Of a stretch of DNA of 64,000 nucleotides, positions 26,513 through 39,026 are shown piece after piece. Each line of letters starts with the position of its first letter. Position 1 is the stretch's first letter. Under the pieces are notes generated by a model, which was not told the origin of the DNA, made no database searches, and was given only the letters and a program-made list of their open reading frames with translations. Origin of the DNA: Pelagibacteraceae bacterium AG-430-P08 (GTDB lineage Bacteria; Pseudomonadota; Alphaproteobacteria; Pelagibacterales; Pelagibacteraceae); contig QCOL01000005.1 of assembly GCA_003212925.1 (NCBI GenBank), forward strand, positions 1 through 64,000. The letters run 5' to 3'. The translations under genes were made by a program, and so were the position numbers.

Positions 26513-26992
26513 ATGAAATTAAGCAAAATTCTAAAAAATGGATTTTTAATAGTAGTTGCGTGTTTAGCACTTTCTGCGTGTGCTACATCAAAAAAATCTA
26601 CAGGGCAAATGCAAGGTGATGTTTACACTGGAACAGATACAGTTGAGTACTTAGCTTCAGGTGTTCCTGATAGAGTATTTTTTGCAACTAACGAGTCAGT
26701 TTTAACTACAGCTTCTAGAGAAACTCTTAGAAAGCAAGCTGCATGGTTAAGAAAGAATTCTAAAATTACAATTGTTTTAGAAGGACATGCTGACGAGAGA
26801 GGAACAAGAGAATATAACTTAGCACTAGGTGAGAGAAGAGCTAATGCAGCTAAGGATTATTTAATGACTTACGGAATATCTTCTGACAGAATTTCAGTTT
26901 TAAGTTATGGTAAAGAAAGACCAGTGGACTCTGGATCTAACCCATTAGCTTGGTCAAAAAATAGAAGATCTGTAACAGTCAAAGCAAATTAA
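26513..26992 (+). CDS. pal: peptidoglycan-associated lipoprotein Pal
   Basis: The 159-aa protein has a lipoprotein signal peptide with lipobox LSAC (acylated C23) and an OmpA-like peptidoglycan-binding domain: VFFATNESVLTTASRETL, IVLEGHADERGTREYNLALGERRANAAK and RISVLSYGKERP. It anchors the outer membrane to the cell wall and is pulled on by TolB. It has an 86-bp gap after tolB, its own strong ribosome binding site and a downstream intrinsic terminator, so it can be expressed more strongly than its neighbours. Confidence 0.97.
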   Translation: MKLSKILKNGFLIVVACLALSACATSKKSTGQMQGDVYTGTDTVEYLASGVPDRVFFATNESVLTTASRETLRKQAAWLRKNSKITIVLEGHADERGTREYNLALGERRANAAKDYLMTYGISSDRISVLSYGKERPVDSGSNPLAWSKNRRSVTVKAN

Positions 26993-27008
26993 ATACTTAA
27001 TTAATATT

Positions 27009-27049
27009 AAGACCTCTTAAATCATAATGATTTAAGAGGTCTTTTTTTT
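27009..27049 (+). terminator. Rho-independent terminator after pal
   Basis: A near-perfect inverted repeat (AAGACCTCTTAAATCAT with its complement ATGATTTAAGAGGTCTT) is followed directly by a T run. It lies 17 bases after the pal stop and before cpoB. In a window where most gene junctions have no visible terminator, it probably limits read-through into cpoB-tilS-ftsH. Confidence 0.92.
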
Positions 27050-27077
27050 GCCATTATTTTAGAGATAACCTAACCGA

Positions 27078-28067
27078 ATGAAATACTTTAAAAAATTATT
27101 AAAATTTAAAATTTTTTTTTTATTTAATTTTTTAGTTTGTTTCCCTTCTTTCGCCGACAATCATAATATTTACGATACATTGGAGCTGATCAAAAAAGAT
27201 TTAAAAACTCTTGAAAAAGCTGTTTATTCAAATTCAAGTGAATTCAATAACACAAATTCAGCTTCATCAAGTATTGATAGTAACTCTGAGGATGTACTTA
27301 CAAGACATTTGTTGAAATTATCTGAAATTGAAAATCAATTTCAGGAACTCACTAACAAATTTGAAGAAATAAATTTTAAATTAGATAAGTTATCAAATAG
27401 ACTTTCTAAAGTTCAATCAGATAATCAACTTAGATTTCAAGATTTAGAAACCGCTTTATCTAATGGTGAAACTATAAATTTGACTTCAAAAAAAAGTTTA
27501 GACACAGATACAGAAATTTTACCTGGATCATCTCAACCGCAAGATTTAGGTTCAATATCTTATAAGGATAATTCAACAAGCGATACAACTCAAAAAATAC
27601 AATCAGTTGAAACGACTGCAACAATCGTTACTGAGACATTCCAAGCAGAAGAAAAAATTTTACCAGATGTTTCAGCGTCTGAGCAATATGAATTTGCAAC
27701 AAGTTTTTTAAAAGTTGGAGATTACCCTACTGCTGAAAGAGCATTTAGAGAATTTGTAATTTCTAATCCTGATCATAAATTAGCAGGTAACGCACAATAT
27801 TGGTATGCTGAAACATTTAGAATAAGACAATTATATACTGATGCTGCTTCAGCTTATTTAGAAGGTTATCAAAAATACCCAAAAGGAGAAAAAGCTCCTA
27901 TTAATCTATTAAAGCTAGGTGTATCAATGATACAGATTGGAGAAAAAGATCAAGGCTGTAAAATGATAAGTGGTGTTGAAAAACAATACCCTAACGCAAA
28001 TCAGTCCGTTATTCAAAAAGCAAAGTATGAGTCTCAAAAATTTGAGTGTAAGAAAAAAAATTCCTAA
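27078..28067 (+). CDS. cpoB: cell division coordinator CpoB / YbgF
   Basis: The 329-aa periplasmic protein has a signal peptide (hydrophobic IFFLFNFLVCFPSFA), a coiled-coil trimerisation region around residues 75-120 (LSEIENQFQELTNKFEEINFKL), a low-complexity Ser/Thr linker and a C-terminal TPR domain starting near residue 205 (EQYEFATSFLKVGDYPTAERAFREFV). It is the standard gene after pal and couples Tol-Pal to septal peptidoglycan synthesis. It sits after the terminator, so its expression may depend on read-through or a promoter near 27050. Confidence 0.88.
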   Translation: MKYFKKLLKFKIFFLFNFLVCFPSFADNHNIYDTLELIKKDLKTLEKAVYSNSSEFNNTNSASSSIDSNSEDVLTRHLLKLSEIENQFQELTNKFEEINFKLDKLSNRLSKVQSDNQLRFQDLETALSNGETINLTSKKSLDTDTEILPGSSQPQDLGSISYKDNSTSDTTQKIQSVETTATIVTETFQAEEKILPDVSASEQYEFATSFLKVGDYPTAERAFREFVISNPDHKLAGNAQYWYAETFRIRQLYTDAASAYLEGYQKYPKGEKAPINLLKLGVSMIQIGEKDQGCKMISGVEKQYPNANQSVIQKAKYESQKFECKKKNS

Positions 28068-29055
28068 AACCTATAAATCAAAACTTTTAAATCAAAAAGT
28101 AAATAAAATTTTTAAAAAATTTGAAAAGTCATTTAAAATAGATACCAATTTTATTGTTGCAGTATCTGGAGGTGCAGATAGTTTGGCTTTAGCTTTTTTA
28201 ACAAAAGTATACTCTTTAAAAAAAAACTTAAATCCAAGGTATTTTATTGTAGATCATAAGCTTAGAAAAGAGTCTACTTATGAGGCGTATAAAGTAAAAA
28301 GAATTCTTAAATCTTTAAAAATCAATTCTCAAGTTCTTACTTGGAAGGGAAAAAAACCTGTGAGTAATATTCAATCCTTAGCTAGAAGTAAAAGATATGA
28401 GCTTTTATTCTTTAAATGCAAAAAACTTAAAATTAGCAATTTAGTTTTAGGTCATCATATAGATGATTTAATTGAAAATTTTTTTTTAAGAATGGCTAGA
28501 GGGAGCGGTTTAAAAGGACTTGTATCACTTGGTGCAAATACTCAAATTGAAAATATAAATTTAATTAGACCTTTGATAAAATTTGACAAAAGAGATTTGA
28601 TATTTTTATCAAAATTTATATTTAATTTTTACGTAGATGATCCAACTAATAACGATATTAAATTCAATAGAATTAAAGTAAGAAACCTAATTAAAGAATT
28701 TGAGGATTTCGGACTTGATAAGAAAAAATTTCAATTAACGATAGAAAATTTAAAAAAGTCGGACCAATCAATAAAGTTTTATGTTGAAAAGAATAAGAGA
28801 GAAAACTCGATTTTTAACCACAGAAAGAATGAACTTATATTGAAAGAAAATTTTTTTGACAATTCACATGAGGTCATTTTTAGATCTCTTTCAGATTTAA
28901 TTCATTTAGTGGGAAAAAAACCCAATTTTGTAAGAGGTAAAAAAATAGAGAGTATTTTGAATAAAATTAAAGAGCAGAAACTAGGAAAAGAGACATTGGG
29001 AGGATGCGTCATTAAGATGGTAAATCACACTGTGATTTTGACAAAAGAAGGGTAA
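28027..29055 (+). CDS. tilS: tRNA(Ile)-lysidine synthase
   Basis: TilS modifies the wobble C of tRNA-Ile(CAU) to lysidine so that it reads AUA. The P-loop AVSGGADSLALAF and the partner motif GHHIDDLIENFFLRMARGSGLKGL are clear. The track starts at 27970, but the ATG at 28027 reduces the overlap with cpoB to 41 bases and still gives a complete enzyme (342 aa), so I prefer it; the exact start is uncertain. It is located between cpoB and ftsH as in other alphaproteobacteria. Confidence 0.88.
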   Translation: MSLKNLSVRKKIPKTYKSKLLNQKVNKIFKKFEKSFKIDTNFIVAVSGGADSLALAFLTKVYSLKKNLNPRYFIVDHKLRKESTYEAYKVKRILKSLKINSQVLTWKGKKPVSNIQSLARSKRYELLFFKCKKLKISNLVLGHHIDDLIENFFLRMARGSGLKGLVSLGANTQIENINLIRPLIKFDKRDLIFLSKFIFNFYVDDPTNNDIKFNRIKVRNLIKEFEDFGLDKKKFQLTIENLKKSDQSIKFYVEKNKRENSIFNHRKNELILKENFFDNSHEVIFRSLSDLIHLVGKKPNFVRGKKIESILNKIKEQKLGKETLGGCVIKMVNHTVILTKEG

Positions 29056-29097
29056 AAATAGACTTGTTAAATTAATAATAATTCTTATCTTATAGTC

Positions 29098-30999
29098 ATG
29101 AATTTTAAAAACCTAGCAATGTGGGCAATAATCGTTTTTTTAACGATTGGTCTTTACAATATGTTTAAGAATCCTCAATCAAACATTAGAAGTTCCAATG
29201 AGGTCATTTTCTCAGAATTCTTAGAGTCTGTAGACCAAGGCGAGGTATTAAAAGTTGAGATACAAGGAAACAACATAAATGGTGTTTATGCAAATGGCAA
29301 AAGTTTTAAAACTTATTCACCAAATGATCCAAATTTAATAGAAAAACTTTCAGAGAAGGGTGTAAGTATATCTGCGGCACCTATAGAAGAAAAGATGCCT
29401 TCATTATTTGGTGTCCTACTTTCATGGTTTCCAATGTTATTATTAATAGCAGTGTGGATTTTCTTTATGAGACAAATGCAAGGTGGAAAAGGTGGAGCGA
29501 TGGGCTTTGGAAGATCTAAAGCAAAAATGATGAATGAGATGAAAGGCAAGGTGACTTTTAACGATGTTGCTGGAGTAGAAGAAGCTAAAGAGGAAGTAGA
29601 AGAAATTGTTGAGTTTTTAAAAGATCCAAAAAAATTTAGTAGATTGGGTGGAAAAATACCCAGAGGTGCACTTCTTGTTGGTCCTCCAGGAACAGGAAAA
29701 ACTTTATTAGCTAGAGCGATTGCTGGTGAAGCAGGTGTTCCTTTCTTTACAATCTCTGGATCAGATTTCGTAGAAATGTTCGTTGGTGTGGGAGCATCAA
29801 GAGTGAGAGATATGTTCGAACAAGGAAAAAAAAATTCCCCTTGTATAATATTTATTGATGAAATTGATGCCGTTGGAAGAAGTCGAGGCGCAGGTCTAGG
29901 TGGAGGTAACGATGAGAGGGAACAAACCCTTAATCAGCTTCTTGTTGAGATGGATGGTTTTGACACTAACGAAGGTGTAATTATAATTGCAGCAACAAAC
30001 AGGCCGGATGTCCTTGATCCTGCATTATTAAGACCAGGTAGATTTGATAGACAAGTTGTAGTTTCTAACCCAGATATAATTGGAAGAGAAAAAATCCTTA
30101 AAGTGCACGTTAAAAAGATCAAGATGGCTCCTGATGTAAATTTAAGAACTATAGCTAGAGGAACTCCTGGATTTTCGGGTGCTGATCTAGCTAATTTAGT
30201 TAATGAGTCTGCATTGTTAGCGGCTAGAAAAAATAAAAGGATTGTTACTTTAAATGAGTTTGAAGAAGCAAAGGATAAAGTAATGATGGGAGCTGAAAGA
30301 CGATCAATGGTTATGACTGAAGATGAGAAGAAATTGACTGCATATCATGAAGGTGGACATGCTTTAGTTTCTTTTAATATGCCTAGTTATGATCCAATAC
30401 ATAAAGCAACAATTATACCAAGAGGTCGAGCTTTAGGAATGGTGATGAATTTACCTGAAAGAGACAAACATGGTCATTCAATAAAATATTTGAAAGCTAG
30501 ATTGGCAGTCTGTTTTGGTGGGAGAGTAGCGGAGGAAGTAATTTTTGGAAAAGATAATATTTCAACTGGCGCAGGTGGAGGGAGTGGTTCAGATATAAAT
30601 CAAGCAACTCAACTTGCGAGAGCTATGGTTACAAAATATGGTATGAGTGAAGAAATGGGTCCAGTTGAGTATGGTGAAAATCAAGAAGAAGTTTTCTTGG
30701 GAAGATCTGTAACTCAAACACAATCAGTTTCTGAGGAGGTAGCTCAAAAGATAGATAAAGAAATCAGAAAATTAGTTGATGAGGGCTATAATAAAGCTAA
30801 AGAAATATTAACAGAAAAAATTGATGATTTACATAAAATTGCAAAAGCTCTTATGACATATGAAACATTAACAGGTGAAGAAATCGAAAATATAATTACT
30901 AAAAATATATACCCTGCTGATAAACAAGATCTAAAAGTTGACGATGATAAGAGCTCTGCTTTAGGTGCAATGGGACTTAAACCTAAAATTGTTCATTAA
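29098..30999 (+). CDS. ftsH: ATP-dependent zinc metalloprotease FtsH
   Basis: FtsH degrades misfolded or regulated membrane and cytosolic proteins, including RpoH in many bacteria (rpoH is at 35.5 kb). The 633-aa protein has two N-terminal membrane helices (about 5-22 and 103-124), the AAA+ Walker A GPPGTGKT at 195-202, Walker [12 protein letters not shown], the second region of homology [22 protein letters not shown] and the zinc motif HEGGH. The length is normal. A 42-bp gap separates it from tilS. Confidence 0.97.
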   Translation: MNFKNLAMWAIIVFLTIGLYNMFKNPQSNIRSSNEVIFSEFLESVDQGEVLKVEIQGNNINGVYANGKSFKTYSPNDPNLIEKLSEKGVSISAAPIEEKMPSLFGVLLSWFPMLLLIAVWIFFMRQMQGGKGGAMGFGRSKAKMMNEMKGKVTFNDVAGVEEAKEEVEEIVEFLKDPKKFSRLGGKIPRGALLVGPPGTGKTLLARAIAGEAGVPFFTISGSDFVEMFVGVGASRVRDMFEQGKKNSPCIIFIDEIDAVGRSRGAGLGGGNDEREQTLNQLLVEMDGFDTNEGVIIIAATNRPDVLDPALLRPGRFDRQVVVSNPDIIGREKILKVHVKKIKMAPDVNLRTIARGTPGFSGADLANLVNESALLAARKNKRIVTLNEFEEAKDKVMMGAERRSMVMTEDEKKLTAYHEGGHALVSFNMPSYDPIHKATIIPRGRALGMVMNLPERDKHGHSIKYLKARLAVCFGGRVAEEVIFGKDNISTGAGGGSGSDINQATQLARAMVTKYGMSEEMGPVEYGENQEEVFLGRSVTQTQSVSEEVAQKIDKEIRKLVDEGYNKAKEILTEKIDDLHKIAKALMTYETLTGEEIENIITKNIYPADKQDLKVDDDKSSALGAMGLKPKIVH

Positions 31000-31004
31000 T
31001 CTTA

Positions 31005-32060
31005 ATGTCTAGATATTACACAAGATTGTGTAATCTCTACTATGGAAATAGCTCAAAAAAATTAGTTAATAAAAATAAAACTATACCACTTAACGGTATC
31101 AAAGAAATTTCATTTGATCAAATAGAGATAATAACAAGAAATTCAAAAAAAAAAATATTTGTTAATCAAATAAAATATTTGCCTAAATTAATTAAGAGAA
31201 AAATTAACTCCCATTTAAAAAAAATTAAATCAAAAAAAAAAAATTTTTCAAATTTAGATTTTCGTAAAATACCTAATATTATGGGTGTCTTAAACTTGAC
31301 ACCTGATAGCTTCTCAGATGGTGGAAAATTTAATTCAAAAAAAAAAGGAATTAATCATGCGATTAGTTTATTCAACTGCGGTGCAAATTTGATAGATATT
31401 GGTGGTGAGTCGACACGCCCAGGATCAAAAGTAATTAAAGAAAATTTAGAATGGAAAAGAATTGAGAAAATTTTAAAATCATTAATTAAAAAAAAAATAC
31501 CGATTTCTTTAGATACCAGAAAGTCTAGAATTATGATTAAAGGAATAGCTTCAGGAGTTAAATTAATTAATGATGTCTCAGGATTAGAATTTGACTCTCA
31601 AACTTTAAGTATATTAAAAAAATTTAAAGTACCATTTGTAATTCAGCATTCACAAGGAACTCCTGAAAACATGCAAAAAAACCCTAGATATAAAAATGAG
31701 TTACTAGACATATACGATTTTTTTGAAAAAAAAATAAAACTTCTAAGATCGAAGGGTATTAAACACAATAAAATTATTTTAGATCCTGGTATAGGTTTTG
31801 GAAAAAATTTGAAACATAATATGAATTTGATACGCAATATTTCTATTTTCCATTCTCTTGGTTTTCCTATACTTGTGGGCAATTCAAGAAAAAGATTTAT
31901 TAAGGAGTTATCTGGAAAAAATGATAGTAAATTCAGAAACGGGGGAACAATAGCATCATCAATATATCTCATGATGCAAGGGGTGCAAATTTTAAGAATA
32001 CATGATGTTAATGAAACAATACAAGGATTAAAGATCTTTAAGAATATTATAAATAATTAA
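31005..32060 (+). CDS. folP: dihydropteroate synthase
   Basis: FolP condenses p-aminobenzoate with the pterin pyrophosphate in folate synthesis. The TIM-barrel core starts near residue 88 with PNIMGVLNLTPDSFSDGG and continues with IDIGGESTRPGS, ISLDTRKS, INDVSG and ILDPGIGFGK. Before it is an 85-residue basic extension beginning MSRYYTRLCNLYYG; a comparable N-terminal extension occurs in other alphaproteobacterial FolP proteins. It overlaps glmM by one base. Confidence 0.93.
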   Translation: MSRYYTRLCNLYYGNSSKKLVNKNKTIPLNGIKEISFDQIEIITRNSKKKIFVNQIKYLPKLIKRKINSHLKKIKSKKKNFSNLDFRKIPNIMGVLNLTPDSFSDGGKFNSKKKGINHAISLFNCGANLIDIGGESTRPGSKVIKENLEWKRIEKILKSLIKKKIPISLDTRKSRIMIKGIASGVKLINDVSGLEFDSQTLSILKKFKVPFVIQHSQGTPENMQKNPRYKNELLDIYDFFEKKIKLLRSKGIKHNKIILDPGIGFGKNLKHNMNLIRNISIFHSLGFPILVGNSRKRFIKELSGKNDSKFRNGGTIASSIYLMMQGVQILRIHDVNETIQGLKIFKNIINN

Positions 32061-33391
32061 TGACAAAAAAATATTTTGGTACTGACGGTATTAGGGGGGC
32101 TATCAATAGTGAAAATATAAATGGAGACATGTTTTTTAAATTTGGCTTAGCAAGTGGAACATATTTTAAATCTCAAAAAAAAAGAAAACAAACCGCAATA
32201 ATAGCAAAAGATACTAGATTATCTGGATACACTTTAGAACCAGCGCTAGTATCTGGATTGGCATCAGCAGGTATGCATGTATTTACTTTGGGACCTTTAC
32301 CCACAAATGGTTTAGCGATGCTCACAAAAGCTATGAGGGCTAATATGGGAATTATGATTACAGCTTCTCACAATCCTCATAATGATAATGGATTAAAATT
32401 ATTTGGGCCTGATGGTATGAAATTATCAGACAAAATTGAAAAAAAAATTGAAAGTTTAATAGATAAAAAAATTATCAAAAATCTATCGAAGCCTGAAAAA
32501 TTAGGTAGAGTAAAAAGATTGGAGACAGGTACAAATGATTACATCAAGATATTAAAAAAAAATTTTACAAAGGAATTTAATTTAAGAGGACTCAGAATTG
32601 TAATTGATTGTGCAAATGGAGCAGGGTACAAAGCTGGTCCAGAACTACTAAAATCTTTGGGAGCTAAGGTGATTGCAATAGGAGTTAATCCTAATGGATT
32701 AAATATAAACAAAAATTGTGGCTCTACATTTCCTGAAAAAATAAAATCGGCAGTTAAAAAGCATAAGGCTCATTTAGGTATTTCATTAGATGGTGATGCA
32801 GATAGAATAATTATGTGTGATGAAAAAAGTAACATTATAGATGGTGACCAAATTATCGCTGCGCTAGCTACAAGGTGGAAAAATAAAAAAATGTTAAAAG
32901 GTGGGGTAGTTGGAACATTAATGTCCAATTACGGCCTTGAAAAATATTTTAAAAAAAAAGGTATTAAATTTATACGTGCTAATGTTGGTGATAGATACGT
33001 AAAAGAGGTAATGCAAAAAAATAAATTTAATTTAGGTGGAGAACAATCAGGACATATTATTCTAGGTAAATTTGCAACTACAGGAGATGGTTTACTTGTT
33101 GCTCTGGAGTCCTTATTTGCTCTTAGAAAGGGAAAAAGGGCAAGTGAATTTTTTGAAAACTTTAATAAAACCCCACAATTACTTAAAAATATTGAAGTGA
33201 AAGATAAAAACATAATTAACAAACCTGAAATTAAGAAAGCTATTAAGCTAGCCTCAAAATTAATTACAGGTAGCGGTAGAATTCTTGTAAGAAAATCGGG
33301 AACAGAGTCAAAAATAAGAATTATGGGAGAAAGTGAAAATAAAAGACTTCTTGTTAAATGTGTTAATATAATTTTGAAAAAAATTAGATAA
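32060..33391 (+). CDS. glmM: phosphoglucosamine mutase
   Basis: GlmM converts glucosamine-6-phosphate to glucosamine-1-phosphate for UDP-GlcNAc, the entry to peptidoglycan and lipopolysaccharide. The 443-aa protein has FGTDGIRG at 6-13, the phosphoserine loop TASHNPHNDNG with S103, the metal loop DGDADRI near 243-249, GGEQSGH and the phosphate-binding RKSGTESKIRIM near the C terminus. The start overlaps the folP stop. folP-glmM is a conserved bacterial pair. Confidence 0.96.
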   Translation: MTKKYFGTDGIRGAINSENINGDMFFKFGLASGTYFKSQKKRKQTAIIAKDTRLSGYTLEPALVSGLASAGMHVFTLGPLPTNGLAMLTKAMRANMGIMITASHNPHNDNGLKLFGPDGMKLSDKIEKKIESLIDKKIIKNLSKPEKLGRVKRLETGTNDYIKILKKNFTKEFNLRGLRIVIDCANGAGYKAGPELLKSLGAKVIAIGVNPNGLNINKNCGSTFPEKIKSAVKKHKAHLGISLDGDADRIIMCDEKSNIIDGDQIIAALATRWKNKKMLKGGVVGTLMSNYGLEKYFKKKGIKFIRANVGDRYVKEVMQKNKFNLGGEQSGHIILGKFATTGDGLLVALESLFALRKGKRASEFFENFNKTPQLLKNIEVKDKNIINKPEIKKAIKLASKLITGSGRILVRKSGTESKIRIMGESENKRLLVKCVNIILKKIR

Positions 33392-33392
33392 T

Positions 33393-36387
<2,995 letters not shown>

Positions 36388-36427
36388 AGACAGTTTATCT
36401 AATTAATATTAAAAATTTTTCAATGTT

Positions 36428-37408
36428 TTATTTACCCATATTTCTGAGTGTTTTTAGTATTTTTTCAAGTTCATTTGGTAAAATTGAATTAAAAATCATC
36501 TGCTTATTTTTTCTTGGATGTATAAATCCCAATGTTTTAGCGTGCAGAAATTGTCTGTTTAATTTTGTTAAAATTTTTTCTAATGATGGTTCAATATCTT
36601 TAAGTTTTTTAAACTTTTTTTTATATTTATCATCACCAACTATACTGTTACCTAAATAATTCATGTGAACTCTTATTTGATGAGTTCGGCCTGTCTCTAA
36701 TTGACACTCTAATAAACTAAAAGTTGGAATATTTTCATTTTCAAAAATTTCTAAAGTTTTGTAATTTGTAATTGCTTTTTTCCCTTTGCTGTTGCTAACC
36801 TCCATCATTTGTCTATTTTTTGAGCTTCTTGTAATAAAGGTTTCTATTTTACCTTTAGATGGTCTAATTTTACCCCAGATTAATAATTGGTAAACTCTTT
36901 GGATGGTATGTTGATTAAACTGATTAGAGAGGTGTTCATGAGTTTGATTATTTTTTGCAATAACAACTAATCCAGATGTATTTTTATCAATTCTATGTAC
37001 TATTCCAGGTCTTAGTTCACCTCCAATATTAGAAAAAGAATTTTTACTATAATTCATAAGTGCATTTACGATTGTGTTATCAAAATTACCTGCACCAGGA
37101 TGCATTACTATTCCAGACGGTTTATTTAAAACAATCAAATCTTTGTCTTCATATACTATATCTAAATTAAACTCATAAGGTTTTAAGGAAGCTTTTTTTG
37201 GTTCGGGTATGACTAATTTTATTTCATCATTAAAAAAAATTTTTTTCGATGGATCAGTTATTATCTTATTATTTATTTTTAACTTATTATCTAGAATAAG
37301 ATTTTTTATTCTCGTTCGACTGATAATATCCCCCCTCTTTTTAATGAAAATATCAACACGGAGTTCATTTTCGGTCTTATCAACTGTCAAATTTATTTTT
37401 TTTTCCAT
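36428..37408 (-). CDS. rluD: RluD-type pseudouridine synthase
   Basis: The 326-aa protein has an N-terminal S4 RNA-binding domain (SRTRIKNLILDNKLKINN) and a RluA-family catalytic domain with GIVHRIDKNTSGLVVIAKN, D141 being the catalytic Asp. It modifies uridines in 23S rRNA (the RluD type acts on helix 69). In many bacteria it lies beside rpoH, as here, with a 40-bp gap. Assignment to RluD rather than RluC is based on the S4 domain, length and context. Confidence 0.88.
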   Translation of the reverse strand: MEKKINLTVDKTENELRVDIFIKKRGDIISRTRIKNLILDNKLKINNKIITDPSKKIFFNDEIKLVIPEPKKASLKPYEFNLDIVYEDKDLIVLNKPSGIVMHPGAGNFDNTIVNALMNYSKNSFSNIGGELRPGIVHRIDKNTSGLVVIAKNNQTHEHLSNQFNQHTIQRVYQLLIWGKIRPSKGKIETFITRSSKNRQMMEVSNSKGKKAITNYKTLEIFENENIPTFSLLECQLETGRTHQIRVHMNYLGNSIVGDDKYKKKFKKLKDIEPSLEKILTKLNRQFLHAKTLGFIHPRKNKQMIFNSILPNELEKILKTLRNMGK

Positions 37409-37431
37409 AAAATGATATATTAATATGATAT

Positions 37432-37508
37432 GCGCTTGTAGCTCAACTGGATAGAGCGCCTGACTTCGGATCAGGAGGTTCTGGGTTCGACTCCTAGCAG
37501 GCGCACCA
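37432..37508 (+). tRNA. tRNA-Arg (TCG)
   Basis: A 77-nt cloverleaf with acceptor arms GCGCTTG/CAGGCGC, D arm AGCTCAACTGGATAGAGC, anticodon stem CCTGA/TCAGG with loop CTTCGGA (anticodon TCG, reading CGN codons), T arm GGTTCGACTCC and encoded CCA. It lies between divergent rluD and a convergent ABC permease gene, which ends one base after the tRNA. Confidence 0.94.
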
Positions 37509-37509
37509 A

Positions 37510-38301
37510 TTATTCACCCATATTTATTAACGTCCCTTTTACTCTCGCTCTTAAAAAAGATAGATAAAACAGTCCTATTCCAAAAATTAAATAAATTAAA
37601 TTTAATAAATAAGCTTGTTTTATATTTTCGTAATCTACAAGACCATTTATTAAAATATTTCTGGTTTCATCAAAAATGTAAACTAATGGTAAGCCTTTTG
37701 CAATTACTTGGAAAAATTCAGGGAGGATTTCTATTGGATAGTAGATACAGCCTAAGGGAGCAAGTAAAAATAATGATGACCAAGCTATATTTTCAAAGGA
37801 TGGTCCGTATCTCATTAAACCTGAGCTCACAAATAAACCTAGTGTAATCCCAAATATGTACAAACTTAAAAATAATATAAAGAGTGGAAAACCTAATTTT
37901 AAAATTGAAACTCCAAATAGTGGAGAAGTTAAAATAATTGCGGGCACTAGACCGATTAATGTCCTTATCAAAGCAGTAAAAATTAAAGATATAATTATTT
38001 CTTTCAGCTTCAATGGAGCAATAAATAAATTAGTAAAATTTCTACTCCAGATTTCCTCTAAAAAAAGCATATTAAAACTTATGCTAGATCTAAAAAGAAT
38101 GTCGTAAAGAATTGCGCATGTAAGAATTATTCCAAGTGTATTATTGTAATAATCACTATAAATTGAAAAAAATTTAGAAATAAATCCCCAAAGAATAATT
38201 TGTATTGTTGGCCAATAAATTAAATCCAAAACTCTTGGTAAAGAACTTTTGATGAGATAAAAATGTCTTAAAAAAAGTCCATACATTTTATTTAGATTCA
38301 T
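37510..38301 (-). CDS. ABC-2 type transporter permease
   Basis: The 263-aa membrane protein has six hydrophobic segments and an ABC-2 permease layout with an N-terminal cytoplasmic stretch and the conserved region LLAPLGCIYYPIEILPEFFQVIAKGLPLVYIF. It pairs with the ATPase encoded immediately upstream, with a four-base overlap. The substrate is unknown; the family exports drugs, lipids or polysaccharides. It lies beside tRNA-Arg with no terminator. Confidence 0.86.
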   Translation of the reverse strand: MNLNKMYGLFLRHFYLIKSSLPRVLDLIYWPTIQIILWGFISKFFSIYSDYYNNTLGIILTCAILYDILFRSSISFNMLFLEEIWSRNFTNLFIAPLKLKEIIISLIFTALIRTLIGLVPAIILTSPLFGVSILKLGFPLFILFLSLYIFGITLGLFVSSGLMRYGPSFENIAWSSLFLLAPLGCIYYPIEILPEFFQVIAKGLPLVYIFDETRNILINGLVDYENIKQAYLLNLIYLIFGIGLFYLSFLRARVKGTLINMGE

Positions 38302-39026
38302 ATTAAATCTCTTGTAAGTTTTAAAAAAACTTCCTCCATATTTCTCCTTCCATGTTTCTTAATTAATTCGCCAGGAGTTCCTTGATCAATAATAGATCCT
38401 TTATTCATCATTAGAACTGAAGAACATAATCTCTCAACTTCTGCCATGTTATGCGAAGCAAGCAGAATAGAGGTTTTTTTTTCTTTTTGGTATTCCTCTA
38501 AAAAACTCCTAACAAAATCTCCTGTTTCAGGATCTAGAGATGCAGTTGGTTCATCAAGAAGAAGAACTGATGGATCATTAATTATAGATTTTGCTAGACT
38601 GACCCTATTTTTTTGACCAGAGGAAAGTTCTCCTGTTATTTTATTAATAAATTCATTAAGCCTCAATTTTTCACAAAGATAATCAATTTTGATTCCAAGT
38701 TCTTTTACATCATAAAGTCTTCCATAAACTTCAAGATTTTGTTTTACAGTTAATTTTTTTGGTAACTCAATATATGGTGAAATAAAATTTAATTTATTCA
38801 ATAATTCAACTCTTTGTTTTTCAATTTCAATACCATTTATAAGAACCTTCCCTTTAGTAGGCTTTAGTAAACCTAGTATCATACCTATTGTTGTAGTTTT
38901 ACCACATCCGTTAGGTCCAAGAATTCCAATGATTTCATTTTTATTTACTTTAAAAGAAATATCTCGAACAGCTTCTTTTGTGTCATAAGTTTTTGATAAA
39001 TCAATTATTTCAAGAGGAATAGTCAT
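38298..39026 (-). CDS. ABC transporter ATP-binding protein
   Basis: The 242-aa ATPase has Walker A GPNGCGKTT at 37-45, the signature LSSGQKNRV near 134, Walker B VLLLDEPTASLDP and the H-loop LLASHNM. It is of the CcmA/NodI type that drives ABC-2 permeases. It starts on the last base of the tsaC gene and overlaps the permease, so the three are co-transcribed. The substrate is not apparent. Confidence 0.9.
   Translation of the reverse strand: MTIPLEIIDLSKTYDTKEAVRDISFKVNKNEIIGILGPNGCGKTTTIGMILGLLKPTKGKVLINGIEIEKQRVELLNKLNFISPYIELPKKLTVKQNLEVYGRLYDVKELGIKIDYLCEKLRLNEFINKITGELSSGQKNRVSLAKSIINDPSVLLLDEPTASLDPETGDFVRSFLEEYQKEKKTSILLASHNMAEVERLCSSVLMMNKGSIIDQGTPGELIKKHGRRNMEEVFLKLTRDLI

Noticed and set aside
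36423-36659. 78-aa hydrophobic plus ORF
   Set aside because: It is antisense to rluD. The hydrophobicity comes from the complement of Lys/Glu codons.
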